Below, piece after piece: positions 7,930 to 16,521 of a stretch of DNA of 64,000 nt (its first letter is position 1; every line of letters starts with the position of its first letter). A program made the position numbers and the translations under genes. The stretch lies in assembly GCA_963751795.1 (NCBI GenBank), contig CAVVVI010000004.1, positions 1,364,001 through 1,428,000 of the forward strand, given 5' to 3'. The DNA is from BOG-908 sp963751795 (GTDB taxonomy: Bacteria; Pseudomonadota; Alphaproteobacteria; Acetobacterales; Acetobacteraceae). The notes beneath the pieces are model-generated. The model saw nothing but the letters and a program-made list of their open reading frames with translations. It ran no database searches and was not told the origin of the DNA.

Positions 7930-9948
7930 CTATTCCGTCGGCGCCATCGGCAGAGCGCTGCGCGTGGCGATCACCCAGGGCCGCACGCCGCGCGCCGCCG
8001 CGTCGGACAGCACGCTGACGCCCCCGGCCTCCAGCCAGGCCTCAACCGCGCCGTCCTGAACGCTGGCGCGATCGAGCACCGGCGTGCCGGGGCAGCGTGC
8101 ATCCAGGCGCAGCGCGGAGACGACCAGGGCGGCGTCGCAGAGGATTGGCGAGGGTGCCAGTGCCACCGCCAGCGTGCGTCCGCGCACGCTCAGCCGGCAT
8201 GATTGCGCCGTGCAGTCCGGGTCGGCCAGCAGTGGCTCGCCTGGCGCGCCGCCGAAAACGCGGCCCGGCGCCTCGCGCTCGAACGGTGTGGCGGCCCGGC
8301 CGGCCAGCACCAGCACGCGCCGATCCACCCGCACGGCGAGCAGCCCGGCGCGGGGCGTCAGCAGCATATCGGGCGCGCGCACCAGCAGCGGGGCGGCCAG
8401 TCCCAGGCACAGCGGAAGCAGCCCAGCAAGCCGCAGCTTGCCGCGCCACAACCCGGCCCAGACCAGCCCGGCGGCCACCAGCGCCAGCCCCCAGGCCGGC
8501 GGCTGGCGCATCGCCACCACCGCGCCCGGCCAGGCCGCCACCGCATGCGCAATGGCCAGCAGCCCGTCGATGCCCCAGCCCATGGGCACCAGCGCCAGCC
8601 GCTCCAGCCCGAGCGGCATCAAGCCCAGCGCGGCCAGGCCCCAGGGCATCACCCACAGCGCGGTCAACGGCACGGCCACCATGTTGGCCGGCACGTAGTA
8701 CAAGGTGGCGCGGCCGAAATGGTAGGCGGCGAAGGGCAATGACGCGGTGCCGGCCAGCAGGCTGGTCAGCGCCAGCCCGCCGCCATACAGCGCCGGCCCG
8801 GCCCACCACGCATCGCCGCGCAGCCGCGCCAGCAGCGGCCGCGCCAGCTCGTAGCCGGCGACCAGGGTCAGCACCGCCGCGAAGCTCATTTGAAAGCTGA
8901 CGCCCACCACGCTGTCCGGCGCCAGCACCAGCAGGATGGTGGCCGCCAGCGCCAGGCCGCGCAGCGAGACGGCGCGCCGCCCGGTGAGCACGCCGAGCGT
9001 GGCCAGCGCAGCCATGGCGAAGCTGCGGATGATCGGCACATGCGCCCCGGTCAGCGCCAGATAGGCCGCACCGGCGGCCAGTGCTGCGAGTGCCGCCACC
9101 TGCCGCGTCGGCCAGTACAGCGCCGCGCGCTCCCACAGCGCCAGGATCAGGCGGGTGGCGGCAAAGGCCAGGCCCATGACGATACCGACATGCAGCCCGG
9201 CCACTGCCAGCAGGTGCGCCAGGCCGGAATCCTGGAACGCCGCGCGGTCCTGCGGCGCGATGGCGGTGCCCAGCCCGGTGAGCATGGTGGCAGCCACCGG
9301 CCCCGCCGGGCCGGGCAGCGCCGCCACGATGCGCGCGGCGATCCGCGTGCGCAGGGCCGTCCACTGGCCGGATGCCGCCTGCAGCCGCTCGGCCGGCCCG
9401 ATCGCGAAGCCATACCCGGCCAGCCCGGCGAAGAACGCGTCGCGCTGCGTGTCCCAGCCGCCGGGGTAGTCGGGCGGGCCGGGCTGCCGCACCAGCGCGC
9501 GTACCCGCACCGTGTCGCCGGGCGAGAGTGCCACCGGATCGCCGCGCCGCAGATGGATGCGCAGCGTGCGGGCCAGCGGCGGCGCGCCGTCCAGCGACGG
9601 TGCGGCGATGGTGATGCGCCGCCCCTCCGGCAGCGCATCTACCAAGGCGAGGCGGCCGGTGATGATTGCGGCGTGGCGCGGCAGGCTGGGCCAGGGCGGC
9701 GCGCGCGCGGTGGCCAGGCTGGCGAGCAGGCAACCGGCCGCCGCCATGGTGGGGCAGAGCAAGGCGGCGCGGACGAACAGGTGACGCCAGAAGCAGGCGG
9801 TGGCAGCGGCGCCCACGCCCAGCAGGGCCAGCGGCCAGATGACGGATGGCTCGAAATCGAGGCTGAAATAGCCGAGTGCGCCGGCGGCCAGGAAGGCGGG
9901 CAGGAACAGGATCGGCCGGCCGCGCTGGTGGTCGAGGAAGGCAAGCAC
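7930..9948 (-). CDS. comEC: ComEC/Rec2 family DNA-uptake channel protein
   Basis: This is a 672-residue polytopic inner-membrane protein. The N-terminal DUF4131-like region is followed by the competence domain with the landmark FQDSGLAHLLAVAGLHVGIV (ending in the LHVGI core) and many hydrophobic helices (residues 220-520). ComEC carries single-stranded DNA across the inner membrane during natural transformation. The C-terminal 120 residues have no metallo-beta-lactamase HxHxDH motif, so the nuclease-like domain of longer ComEC proteins is absent or degenerate, as is common in alphaproteobacteria. It is divergent from gltX, with the two start codons only about 90 bp apart. Confidence 0.92.
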   Translation of the reverse strand: MLAFLDHQRGRPILFLPAFLAAGALGYFSLDFEPSVIWPLALLGVGAAATACFWRHLFVRAALLCPTMAAAGCLLASLATARAPPWPSLPRHAAIITGRLALVDALPEGRRITIAAPSLDGAPPLARTLRIHLRRGDPVALSPGDTVRVRALVRQPGPPDYPGGWDTQRDAFFAGLAGYGFAIGPAERLQAASGQWTALRTRIAARIVAALPGPAGPVAATMLTGLGTAIAPQDRAAFQDSGLAHLLAVAGLHVGIVMGLAFAATRLILALWERAALYWPTRQVAALAALAAGAAYLALTGAHVPIIRSFAMAALATLGVLTGRRAVSLRGLALAATILLVLAPDSVVGVSFQMSFAAVLTLVAGYELARPLLARLRGDAWWAGPALYGGGLALTSLLAGTASLPFAAYHFGRATLYYVPANMVAVPLTALWVMPWGLAALGLMPLGLERLALVPMGWGIDGLLAIAHAVAAWPGAVVAMRQPPAWGLALVAAGLVWAGLWRGKLRLAGLLPLCLGLAAPLLVRAPDMLLTPRAGLLAVRVDRRVLVLAGRAATPFEREAPGRVFGGAPGEPLLADPDCTAQSCRLSVRGRTLAVALAPSPILCDAALVVSALRLDARCPGTPVLDRASVQDGAVEAWLEAGGVSVLSDAAARGVRPWVIATRSALPMAPTE

Positions 9949-10037
9949 GCGGCAGGAAACCCTGCTTTCCCGGCGGAGCGCAACTTTTGCGCCGGTGTCG
10001 GGTGCGCAGCGCGCGGCGCACCCTCTATACCGCTCGC

Positions 10038-11441
10038 ATGACCGTCAGAACCCGTTTCGCCCCCAGCCCGACCGGCCTCCTCCACATCGGCGGCGCCCGC
10101 ACAGCGCTGTTCAACTACCTGTTCGCGCGCCACCACGGCGGCGCCTACCTGCTGCGCATCGAGGACACCGACCGCGCGCGCAGCACGCAGGAGGCGATGG
10201 ACGTGATCCTGCAGGGCCTGGCCTGGCTCGGCCTGTCGCCCGACGAGCCGCCGCTGCTGCAATCCACCCGCGCGGCCCGCCATGCCGAGGTGGCGGCATC
10301 GCTGCTCGAATCCGGCCGCGCGTATCGCTGCTACACAAGCGCCGAGGAACTGCGCGAGATGCGCGAGCGCGCCACCGCAGAAGGCCGCCCGCCGCGCTAT
10401 GACGGGCGCTGGCGCGACCGCGACCCGGCCGAGGCGCCGCCTGGCACGGCCCCGGTGATCCGCCTGCGCGCGCCGCAGCAGGGCGAGACGGTGGTGGACG
10501 ACCTGGTGCAGGGCAGCGTGCGGGTCGCCAACAGCGAGCTGGACGACATGATCATCCTGCGCAGCGACGGCACACCCACCTACCTGCACGCCGTGGTGGT
10601 GGACGACCACGACATGGCCATCACCCACGTCATCCGCGGCGACGATCACCTGACCAACACCTTCCGCCAGGTGCAGATCTTCGACGCGCTGGGCTGGGAG
10701 CGGCCGCGTTTCGCGCATATCCCGCTGATCCACGGTGCCGATGGTGCGAAGCTCTCCAAGCGCCACGGCGCGGTCAGCGTGCTGGAGCTCGACAATCAGG
10801 GCTTCCTGCCCGAGGCGGTGTGCAACTACCTGCTGCGACTGGGCTGGGGCCATGGCGACGCCGAAGTGCTGTCGCACGACGCGGCGGTGGCCCTGTTCGA
10901 CCTGGATGGGGTGGGCCGCGCCGCCAGCCGCATGGATTACGCCAAGCTGACCCACCTGAACGGCGTGTGGCTGCGCGCCGCCGACGATGCGCGGCTGACG
11001 GCCGACGTTCTGCGCCGGCTTGCGGGCGCAGCGGGCGTGACGCTGGATGCGGTGGCCGAGGCGCGCATCCTGGCGCTGATGCCGGGGCTGAAGGAGCGCG
11101 CCAAGACGCTCGTCGAACTGGCCGCCAGTGCCGCCTTCCTGGCGCGCACCGTACCGCTGCCCTTCGAGGAAAAGGCGCGGGCCCTGCTGACGCCCGACGC
11201 CCGCGCCACGCTGGCCGCGCTGGCGCCGCATCTGGCCGCCACCGATTTCACCCAGCCGGCGCTCGACGCCGCCCTGCGCGCCCAGGCCGAGGCGACCGGG
11301 CGCAAGCTCGGCCAGCTCGCCCAGCCGCTGCGCGCGGCGCTCACCGGCAGCACCACCAGCCCGGGCATCGACGCGACTTTGGCGGCGTTGGGCCGGGAGG
11401 AGTCGCTGGCGCGGATCGAAGCGGCGGTGGCGCTGCCGTAG
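10038..11441 (+). CDS. gltX: glutamyl-tRNA synthetase
   Basis: The 467-residue class I synthetase charges tRNA-Glu with glutamate, or both tRNA-Glu and tRNA-Gln if it is non-discriminating. The HIGH-like signature is RFAPSPTGLLHIGGARTALF (residues 5-24), and the KMSKS-like signature is KLSKRHGA near residue 238. The anticodon-binding helical domain follows to the end (KLGQLAQPLRAALTGS). I took ATG 10038, which gives the family start MTVRTRFAPSPTG, not a longer upstream extension. Alphaproteobacteria often carry two GltX paralogues; only one is in this window. Confidence 0.96.
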   Translation: MTVRTRFAPSPTGLLHIGGARTALFNYLFARHHGGAYLLRIEDTDRARSTQEAMDVILQGLAWLGLSPDEPPLLQSTRAARHAEVAASLLESGRAYRCYTSAEELREMRERATAEGRPPRYDGRWRDRDPAEAPPGTAPVIRLRAPQQGETVVDDLVQGSVRVANSELDDMIILRSDGTPTYLHAVVVDDHDMAITHVIRGDDHLTNTFRQVQIFDALGWERPRFAHIPLIHGADGAKLSKRHGAVSVLELDNQGFLPEAVCNYLLRLGWGHGDAEVLSHDAAVALFDLDGVGRAASRMDYAKLTHLNGVWLRAADDARLTADVLRRLAGAAGVTLDAVAEARILALMPGLKERAKTLVELAASAAFLARTVPLPFEEKARALLTPDARATLAALAPHLAATDFTQPALDAALRAQAEATGRKLGQLAQPLRAALTGSTTSPGIDATLAALGREESLARIEAAVALP

Positions 11442-11448
11442 CGCGAGC

Positions 11449-11967
11449 CTACGGCTCGGCCGCTGAAAGCTTGGCAGCCAGGCTGCGGCCGTCCAGGCTC
11501 CGGTCCGCGGGATCGCCGAGATCGGCGATCCGCCAGCCCCTTGCCGTGCGAAGCAGCACGAAACGGATGCTCGCCTCGTTCCGGCCCCGCAGCCCCGGCG
11601 TCAAGGGAAGCCGGATGCGCGCGGTTACGATGGCGACATCCGGGGTTTCGGTTTCGGTGCGCACCGCGAGCAGGCGAAAGCCATCATCGTCCTGGCACTC
11701 GCAGAGCGGATCCCAGTCGAGCCTGCCGATCAGATGCGTGGCCGCGACAGCCGCATTGTCACGGACCAGCAGTGGCAAAAGTGGGCGAGTGAACCACCGC
11801 GCAGAGTTCGCGCCCAAGGCGCCGCTAATCTCGCCCTCCTTGAGCGGGTATCGCCTATAGAGCTGCTGCACGAACTGCGCGGCGGAGCCAGGCGGCTCTG
11901 CCGGCGCGGGCGCCATTGCCGCGGCGCCCAGCATCGACAGGGGAGCGGGCAGCCCTGCCCGCCTCAT
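11449..11967 (-). CDS. hypothetical secreted protein, DUF3828-like
   Basis: The 172-residue protein has a short N-terminal segment (MRRAGLPAPLSMLGAAAMAPA) that could be a weak signal peptide. The body is AAQFVQQLYRRYPL near residue 30, DWDPLCECQDDDGF in the middle, and a C-terminal beta-rich part (IRFVLLRTARGWRIADLGD). The 'LYRRY ... D.DPLC.CQD ... W.I.DI' layout resembles DUF3828 and related NTF2-like secreted proteins. This assignment is tentative. It converges on gltX with 7 bp between stops and lies 19 bp upstream of no partner gene in the same direction other than the monooxygenase gene behind it. Confidence 0.6.
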   Translation of the reverse strand: MRRAGLPAPLSMLGAAAMAPAPAEPPGSAAQFVQQLYRRYPLKEGEISGALGANSARWFTRPLLPLLVRDNAAVAATHLIGRLDWDPLCECQDDDGFRLLAVRTETETPDVAIVTARIRLPLTPGLRGRNEASIRFVLLRTARGWRIADLGDPADRSLDGRSLAAKLSAAEP

Positions 11968-11986
11968 CGGGTGTGCCGCACGGCGC

Positions 11987-12286
11987 CTAGCTGCCGACAG
12001 CCTTCAGGAAGTGGATCGCGGGCGCCTTGGTCAGCTTGCCGTCCAGCGCTTGCGCCAGCGCGCCGAGATGCGGCGTGCGCATGTGCTCGTCCAGCGCCTG
12101 CTGGCTGGCCCAGTGCTCGATGAAGACGAACACCGAAGGGTCGGCGACATCGGTGTGCAGCTCGTATTGATGGTTGCCGGCCTCGGCGCGGGTGGGCGCC
12201 ACGCAGGCCAGCGCGGCGGCGCGCACGGCCGCCTCCTCGCCCGGCTTGGCGTGCAGGAAGGCGGCAACGCGGATGTCTTCGGCCAT
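11987..12286 (-). CDS. antibiotic biosynthesis monooxygenase (ABM) family protein
   Basis: The 99-residue protein has the ferredoxin-like ABM/quinol monooxygenase pattern: AAFLHAKPGEEAAVRAAAL at the N-terminus, PTRAEAGNHQYELHTD in the middle, then FVFIEHWASQQALDEHM and PHL. Such small dimeric enzymes oxidise quinols or aromatic compounds without cofactors, though many members have unknown substrates. The start is ATG 12286, with GAGGAGACCACACC just upstream acting as a good ribosome-binding site. It precedes the DUF3828-like gene on the same strand (19 bp gap), so the two may form a small operon. Confidence 0.85.
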   Translation of the reverse strand: MAEDIRVAAFLHAKPGEEAAVRAAALACVAPTRAEAGNHQYELHTDVADPSVFVFIEHWASQQALDEHMRTPHLGALAQALDGKLTKAPAIHFLKAVGS

Positions 12287-12446
12287 GGTGTGGTCTCCTC
12301 GCTCACGTGCCGGCGGCATGCGGACCGTTACGCTATGGGCGCCGGTGCCGCGTGCCAAGGCCCAAGCCGCCGCGGGCGAACGCCGCACCCACGGCCAGGG
12401 GCGCCGCGCTTGCCGCCAAACCGAGCCTGCCGCTACACCCTCCCGC

Positions 12447-13379
12447 GTGGCACCCCGCAAACACCTACTTGCCATCGAGGGCATGTATCCGCCCGAAATC
12501 GGCCAGCTTCTCGATCTGGCCGAGAGCTATGCGTTGCTCAACCGCTCCGGCAAGACGCAGCGCGACCTGCTGCGCGGGCGCACCCTGATCAATTTGTTCT
12601 TCGAGGACAGCACCCGCACCCGCACCAGCTTCGAGCTGGCCGGCAAGCGGCTGGGTGCCGACGTGATCAACATGTCGGTCAGCGCCAGCAGCGTCAGCAA
12701 GGGCGAAACCCTGCTCGACACGGCCACGACGCTGAACGCCATGCAATGCGACCTGCTGGTGGTGCGCCACGACCAATCCGGCGCGCCGGCCCTGCTGGCG
12801 CAGAAGGTGGACGCGGCCGTAATCAACGCCGGCGACGGCACGCACGAACATCCGACGCAGGCGCTGCTGGATGCACTCACCATCCGCCGCCGCCGCGGCA
12901 CGCTGCAGGGCCTGACGGTGGCCATCTGCGGCGACATCGCCCATAGCCGCGTCGCGCGATCCAACATCTATCTGCTGACCACGATGGGGGCCACGGTGCG
13001 GCTGATCGGCCCGCCGACGCTGATGCCGCCGGGCATCGAGGCGATGGGCATCGAGGTATTCCACGACATGGATGCGGGCCTGGCCGGCGTGGATATCGTG
13101 ATGATGCTGCGCCTGCAGCGCGAGCGCATGTCGCGCGGACAGGTGCCCAGCGCGCGCGAGTTCTTCCGCTTCTACGGGCTGGATGCCGCGCGCCTGGCGC
13201 GTGCGCGGCCCGATGCGCTGGTGATGCATCCCGGGCCGATGAATCGCGGCGTGGAGATCGACAGCGCGGTGGCCGACGATGCTGCGCGCAGCCTGGTGCG
13301 CGAGCAGGTGGAGATGGGCGTGGCGGTGCGGATGGCGGTGCTCGATACGCTGGGGCGGCGGCAGAGTCGTGATGTTTGA
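12447..13379 (+). CDS. pyrB: aspartate carbamoyltransferase catalytic subunit
   Basis: The 310-residue enzyme condenses carbamoyl phosphate with aspartate in pyrimidine synthesis. The carbamoyl-phosphate loop is FEDSTRTRTSFE (about residues 51-62); the canonical form is FExSTRTR. HEHPTQALLDALTI and MHPGPMNRGVEI are also present. The start is GTG 12447 (VAPRKHLLAIEGM), which matches the family HLLGIEG opening; a longer upstream ATG would add an unrelated 91-residue leader. It is followed by an inverted pair of repeats and then by pyrX. PyrB enzymes of this class usually form dodecamers with an inactive dihydroorotase-like subunit, which fits the neighbour here. Confidence 0.95.
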   Translation: MAPRKHLLAIEGMYPPEIGQLLDLAESYALLNRSGKTQRDLLRGRTLINLFFEDSTRTRTSFELAGKRLGADVINMSVSASSVSKGETLLDTATTLNAMQCDLLVVRHDQSGAPALLAQKVDAAVINAGDGTHEHPTQALLDALTIRRRRGTLQGLTVAICGDIAHSRVARSNIYLLTTMGATVRLIGPPTLMPPGIEAMGIEVFHDMDAGLAGVDIVMMLRLQRERMSRGQVPSAREFFRFYGLDAARLARARPDALVMHPGPMNRGVEIDSAVADDAARSLVREQVEMGVAVRMAVLDTLGRRQSRDV

Positions 13380-13392
13380 TCAGGAAGGAAGC

Positions 13393-13428
13393 GGTTCTTT
13401 TTTGAAAAAAAGAACCAAAAAACTTTTG
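13393..13428 (+). repeat. A/T-rich palindromic repeat, copy A
   Basis: A near-perfect hairpin core spans 13393-13416: GGTTC, six T, G, seven A, GAACC. A conserved tail CAAAAAACTTTTG follows. It stands out sharply from the GC-rich surroundings. A second copy lies inverted at 13471-13508. Repeats of this form recur between genes in acetic acid bacteria as I remember them; that is from memory and was not searched. It is not a standard intrinsic terminator because the hairpin is followed by A, not T, on the + strand. Confidence 0.85.
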
Positions 13429-13470
13429 CACCTGTGGCGCACGCCGCCGGACAGAACCGCGACAGCCGGA

Positions 13471-13508
13471 GAAAAGTTTTTTGCTTCTTTTTTTCAAAAA
13501 AGAAGGCC
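13471..13508 (-). repeat. A/T-rich palindromic repeat, copy B (inverted)
   Basis: Read on the minus strand this copy has CTTC, six T, G, seven A, GAAG as its core (13484-13505), followed by CAAAAAACTTTTC. It matches copy A throughout the T/A core and tail. The paired positions outside the core differ in a compensated way: G-C in copy A is C-G here, so the stem is conserved. The + strand right arm (13499-13506) contains the ribosome-binding site of the downstream pyrX gene. Confidence 0.85.
13502..13506 (+). promoter_or_regulatory. pyrX ribosome-binding site inside the repeat hairpin
   Basis: GAAGG lies 8 bp before the GTG start of pyrX and is the only Shine-Dalgarno-like sequence there. It forms the 3' arm of the copy B hairpin, so folding would hide it. 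This could damp pyrX translation or couple it to ribosomes or polymerase moving through from pyrB. The regulatory effect is inferred. Confidence 0.5.
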
Positions 13509-13514
13509 TTCCCT

Positions 13515-14789
13515 GTGACTTCCTTCCTCCTGGAAAACGTCCGCCTCATAGACCCAGCCACCAACCTGGACGCCCCCGGTGCACTGTTCGTGCAGCACGG
13601 CCTGATTCAGGACCACGGCACCAACCTAGGCCGCCCGGACGGCACCGAAATCATCGACGGTGATGGCGCCGTGCTGTGCCCGGGCCTGGTGGACATGCGC
13701 GTGGCGCTGGGCGAGCCCGGCTTCGAGTATCGCGAGACCATCGCCTCGGCGGCGCAGGCCGCGGCCGCCGGCGGCATCACCACCCTGGCGGCCCTGCCGG
13801 ACAGCCAGCCCGCTATCGATGATCCGGCGCTGGTGTTCCTGCTGCGCAGCCGCGGCGAGGCGACCGGCAGCCTGACGATATTGCCCTATGCCGCCGTCAC
13901 CCGCGGCTGCCGGGGCGAGGAGATGGCCGAGCTGGGCCTGCTGCGTGAGGCGGGTGCCGCCGCGTTCACCGACGGGCGGCGGGCCATCGGCAGCGCGCAG
14001 CTGATGCGTCGCGTGCTGAGCTACGCGCGCGCTTTCGGTGGCCGCATCGTGCAGCACCCGGAGGACCCCACGCTGGCCGAAGGCGGCGTGGCCACCGAGG
14101 GTGCGCTGGCCACGCGGCTGGGCCTGCCCGGCATTCCGCTGGTGGCCGAGGCGATCATCGTGGCGCGCGACATCCGGCTCGCGCGCCTGACCGGCGGCGC
14201 GCTGCATTTTGGCCATGTCTCGACGGCCGAGACGGTGGCGCTGATCCGCCGCGCCAAGGATGAGGGGCTGGACGTGACGTGCGACACCGCGCCGCCCTAT
14301 TTCGACCTCAACGAGACAGCGATCGGCGACTACCGCACCTATTGCAAGCTGTCGCCGCCGCTGCGGCCGGAGGCCGACCGGCTGGCGGTGGCCGAGGCGC
14401 TGATCGACGGCACGATCGATGCGGTGGCCTCCGACCACCAGCCGCGCGACGCCGACGACAAGCGGCTGCCCTTTGCCCAGGCTTCGGCCGGCGGCGCCGG
14501 GCTGGCTACGCTGCTGGGCATCACGCTGGCCCAACACCACGGCGGCCGGCTGGGCCTGGCCGCGGCGCTGGGGCTGCTCACCTATCGGCCCGCACGCCTG
14601 CTCGGCTCGGCCGCCGGCACGCTGGCGCGCGGCGCGCCCGCCGATCTGTGCCTGTTCCATCCGGAGCGCGCCTGGCAGGTGCAGGCCGGCAAGTTGCCGG
14701 GTAAGGCGCAGAACACGCCGTTCGACGGCCGCGCGCTGGAAGGCCGCGTGCTGGGCACCTGGAAGGCCGGCCGGCGGGTGTTCGGATGA
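13515..14789 (+). CDS. pyrX: dihydroorotase-like protein lacking zinc ligands (PyrX / PyrC')
   Basis: The 424-residue protein has the full dihydroorotase fold (HPEDPTLAEGG, TRLGLPGIP, HFGHVSTAE, GTIDAVASDH). The metal and substrate motifs are broken, though. The canonical HxHxR after the first strand is RVALG (residues 62-66), the PNTNP-like loop is PDSQP, and DHAPH is DHQPR. It is therefore expected to be catalytically inactive and to serve as the structural partner of PyrB, as known for Pseudomonas PyrC'. A genuine PyrC must be elsewhere. The start is GTG 13515; upstream in-frame codons lie in the repeat. The stop overlaps plsY by 4 bp (ATGA). Confidence 0.9.
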   Translation: MTSFLLENVRLIDPATNLDAPGALFVQHGLIQDHGTNLGRPDGTEIIDGDGAVLCPGLVDMRVALGEPGFEYRETIASAAQAAAAGGITTLAALPDSQPAIDDPALVFLLRSRGEATGSLTILPYAAVTRGCRGEEMAELGLLREAGAAAFTDGRRAIGSAQLMRRVLSYARAFGGRIVQHPEDPTLAEGGVATEGALATRLGLPGIPLVAEAIIVARDIRLARLTGGALHFGHVSTAETVALIRRAKDEGLDVTCDTAPPYFDLNETAIGDYRTYCKLSPPLRPEADRLAVAEALIDGTIDAVASDHQPRDADDKRLPFAQASAGGAGLATLLGITLAQHHGGRLGLAAALGLLTYRPARLLGSAAGTLARGAPADLCLFHPERAWQVQAGKLPGKAQNTPFDGRALEGRVLGTWKAGRRVFG

Positions 14790-15394
14790 GCCTGTGGCTG
14801 CACCTCGAAGCGTTGAGTTTCAGCACCGCGGCGCTGGCCTACTTCATCGGCTCGGTGCCGTTCGGCCTGCTGCTCACCCGCTTCGGTGGCGCGGGCGATC
14901 TGCGCACGATCGGCTCGGGCAATATCGGTGCGACCAACGTGCTGCGCACCGGCCGCCGGGGCCTCGCGGCGGGCACGCTGCTGCTGGATGGCGCCAAGGG
15001 CAGCCTGGCCGTGCTGCTGGCGGGCTGGCTGACCGGCGTGGTCTGGATGCCGCTGGCCGCACTCTGCGTCGTGGTGGGGCATTGCTTTCCGGTGTGGCTG
15101 CGCTTCCGCGGCGGCAAGGGTGTGGCGACCGGGTTGGGCGCGCTGCTGGCGCTGGATTGGCGCGCGGGGCTCGCGTGCTGCGCGCTTTGGCTGGGTGTGT
15201 TTGCGGCCACCCGCATCAGCTCGGCGGCCGCCCTGGCCGCCTTTGCCGCTGCCCCGCTGCTGGCCGCCGCGCTGATGCCGCCCTTCTGGTTCACCGCCCC
15301 GCTGGCCATCGCCCTGCTGGTGTGGGCCCGGCACGGCGCCAACATCGCGCGCCTGCGTGCCGGCACCGAGCCGCGGTTCGGCCGGCGGCCGTGA
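14786..15394 (+). CDS. plsY: glycerol-3-phosphate acyltransferase PlsY
   Basis: The 202-residue inner-membrane enzyme uses acyl-phosphate to acylate glycerol-3-phosphate, the first step of phospholipid synthesis. Three family motifs are visible: GSVPFG (residue 22), GSGNIGATN near residue 48 and GHCFPVWLRFRGGKGVAT near residue 102. Five or so hydrophobic segments are present. It overlaps pyrX by 4 bp upstream and dprA by 4 bp downstream (GTGA), so the pyrB-pyrX-plsY-dprA order is one coupled operon. This order is common in alphaproteobacteria. Confidence 0.95.
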   Translation: MSLWLHLEALSFSTAALAYFIGSVPFGLLLTRFGGAGDLRTIGSGNIGATNVLRTGRRGLAAGTLLLDGAKGSLAVLLAGWLTGVVWMPLAALCVVVGHCFPVWLRFRGGKGVATGLGALLALDWRAGLACCALWLGVFAATRISSAAALAAFAAAPLLAAALMPPFWFTAPLAIALLVWARHGANIARLRAGTEPRFGRRP

Positions 15395-16521
15395 CCGGCG
15401 ACGTCGATCGCCTGCGGCTGGCCCGCACCGAGGGCGTGGGCCCGGTCACCTACCGCCGGCTGATGGCGCAGTTCGGCTCGGCGGGGGCCGCCATTGCCGG
15501 CCTCCCCGAGCTGGCGCGCTCGTCGGGCCGCGCGGCACCGCCCGCCATTCCGGGCGAGCGGGAGGCGGCGCGCGAGTTCGAGCGCGTCGCCAAACTGGGC
15601 GGCCGCATGGTTTTCGTGGGCGGCGAGGACTACCCGCCGATGATGGCGCTGCTGCCCGACCCGCCGCCGGTGCTGAGTATCCTGGGCGATGTCACGGCCC
15701 TGCACGGCCGCGCGGTGGGCGTGGTGGGCGCGCGCAATGCTTCGGCCAATGGATGCCGCCTGGCCGAGGCGCTGGGCGCTGATCTGGCCGCGGCCGATCT
15801 GGTCGTCGTGTCCGGCATGGCGCGCGGCATCGATGCCGCCGCCCATGCCGGCGCGCTGCATGTCGGCCGCACCGTGGCGGCCACGGCCGGCGGGCTGGAC
15901 CAGCCCTACCCGCCGGAACATGCCGAACTGCAGGCGCGCATCGCGGCGCGCGGCTGCGTGGTGACCGAGGCGCCGGTGGGCACGGCGCCGCAGAGCCGCC
16001 ATTTCCCGCGCCGCAACCGGATCATCGCCGGGCTCTCGCTGGGGCTGGTGGTGGTCGAGGCGGCGCTGCGCTCGGGCAGCCTGATCACCGCCAAACTGGC
16101 GCAGGATGCCGACCGCGAGATGTTCGCCGTTCCCGGCTCGCCGCTGGACCCGCGCTGCCGCGGCACCAACGACCTGATCCGCCAGGGCGCGCATCTGACC
16201 GAGAGTGCCGCCGACGTGCTGGCCAACCTGCCCGACGACCCGCGCCGGCGCGGCATCGCGCGCGATCCATTGTTCGCGTCCGGCGCCGGCGAAGGTTTCG
16301 CCGAAGAGATGGATCTCTGGGACGAGCCGCCCGACCCCGATTACGATTATCCCGAGGCGCGGCGGCGGCTGCTGGCGCTGCTCAGCCCCTCACCCACCGC
16401 GCTCGACGAGCTGGTGCGGCGCAGCGCGCTGCCGGCCTCGGCCGTGATGGCAGCGCTCAGCCGGCTCGAACTGGCGCTGCAGGTGGAGATCGGCCCGGGC
16501 AGCCGGGTCATCCGACTTTAG
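15391..16521 (+). CDS. dprA: DNA-processing protein DprA
   Basis: The 376-residue protein loads RecA onto incoming single-stranded DNA during transformation. An N-terminal helical region (LARTEGVGPVTYRRLM) is followed by the Rossmann-like core: GVVGARNAS, VSGMARGIDAAAH, PYPPEH, FPRRNRIIAGLS and ALRSGSLITA. A C-terminal winged-helix (residues 310-376, SPTALDELVRRSALP) is also present. The start is GTG 15391, overlapping the plsY stop. With comEC in the same window, it suggests that at least part of a natural transformation apparatus is kept. Confidence 0.94.
   Translation: MTGDVDRLRLARTEGVGPVTYRRLMAQFGSAGAAIAGLPELARSSGRAAPPAIPGEREAAREFERVAKLGGRMVFVGGEDYPPMMALLPDPPPVLSILGDVTALHGRAVGVVGARNASANGCRLAEALGADLAAADLVVVSGMARGIDAAAHAGALHVGRTVAATAGGLDQPYPPEHAELQARIAARGCVVTEAPVGTAPQSRHFPRRNRIIAGLSLGLVVVEAALRSGSLITAKLAQDADREMFAVPGSPLDPRCRGTNDLIRQGAHLTESAADVLANLPDDPRRRGIARDPLFASGAGEGFAEEMDLWDEPPDPDYDYPEARRRLLALLSPSPTALDELVRRSALPASAVMAALSRLELALQVEIGPGSRVIRL

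Noticed and set aside
13393..13508. Palindromic repeats as intrinsic terminators or a CRISPR remnant
   Set aside because: There are only two copies, inverted and not evenly spaced, and hairpins are not followed by T runs in a simple way. They fit a dispersed repeat family better.
13434..13514. An upstream ATG for pyrX that reads through the repeat
   Set aside because: It would add 27 residues, including a KVFCFFFSKKK segment from the repeat, with no family match; GTG 13515 gives the proper N-terminus.
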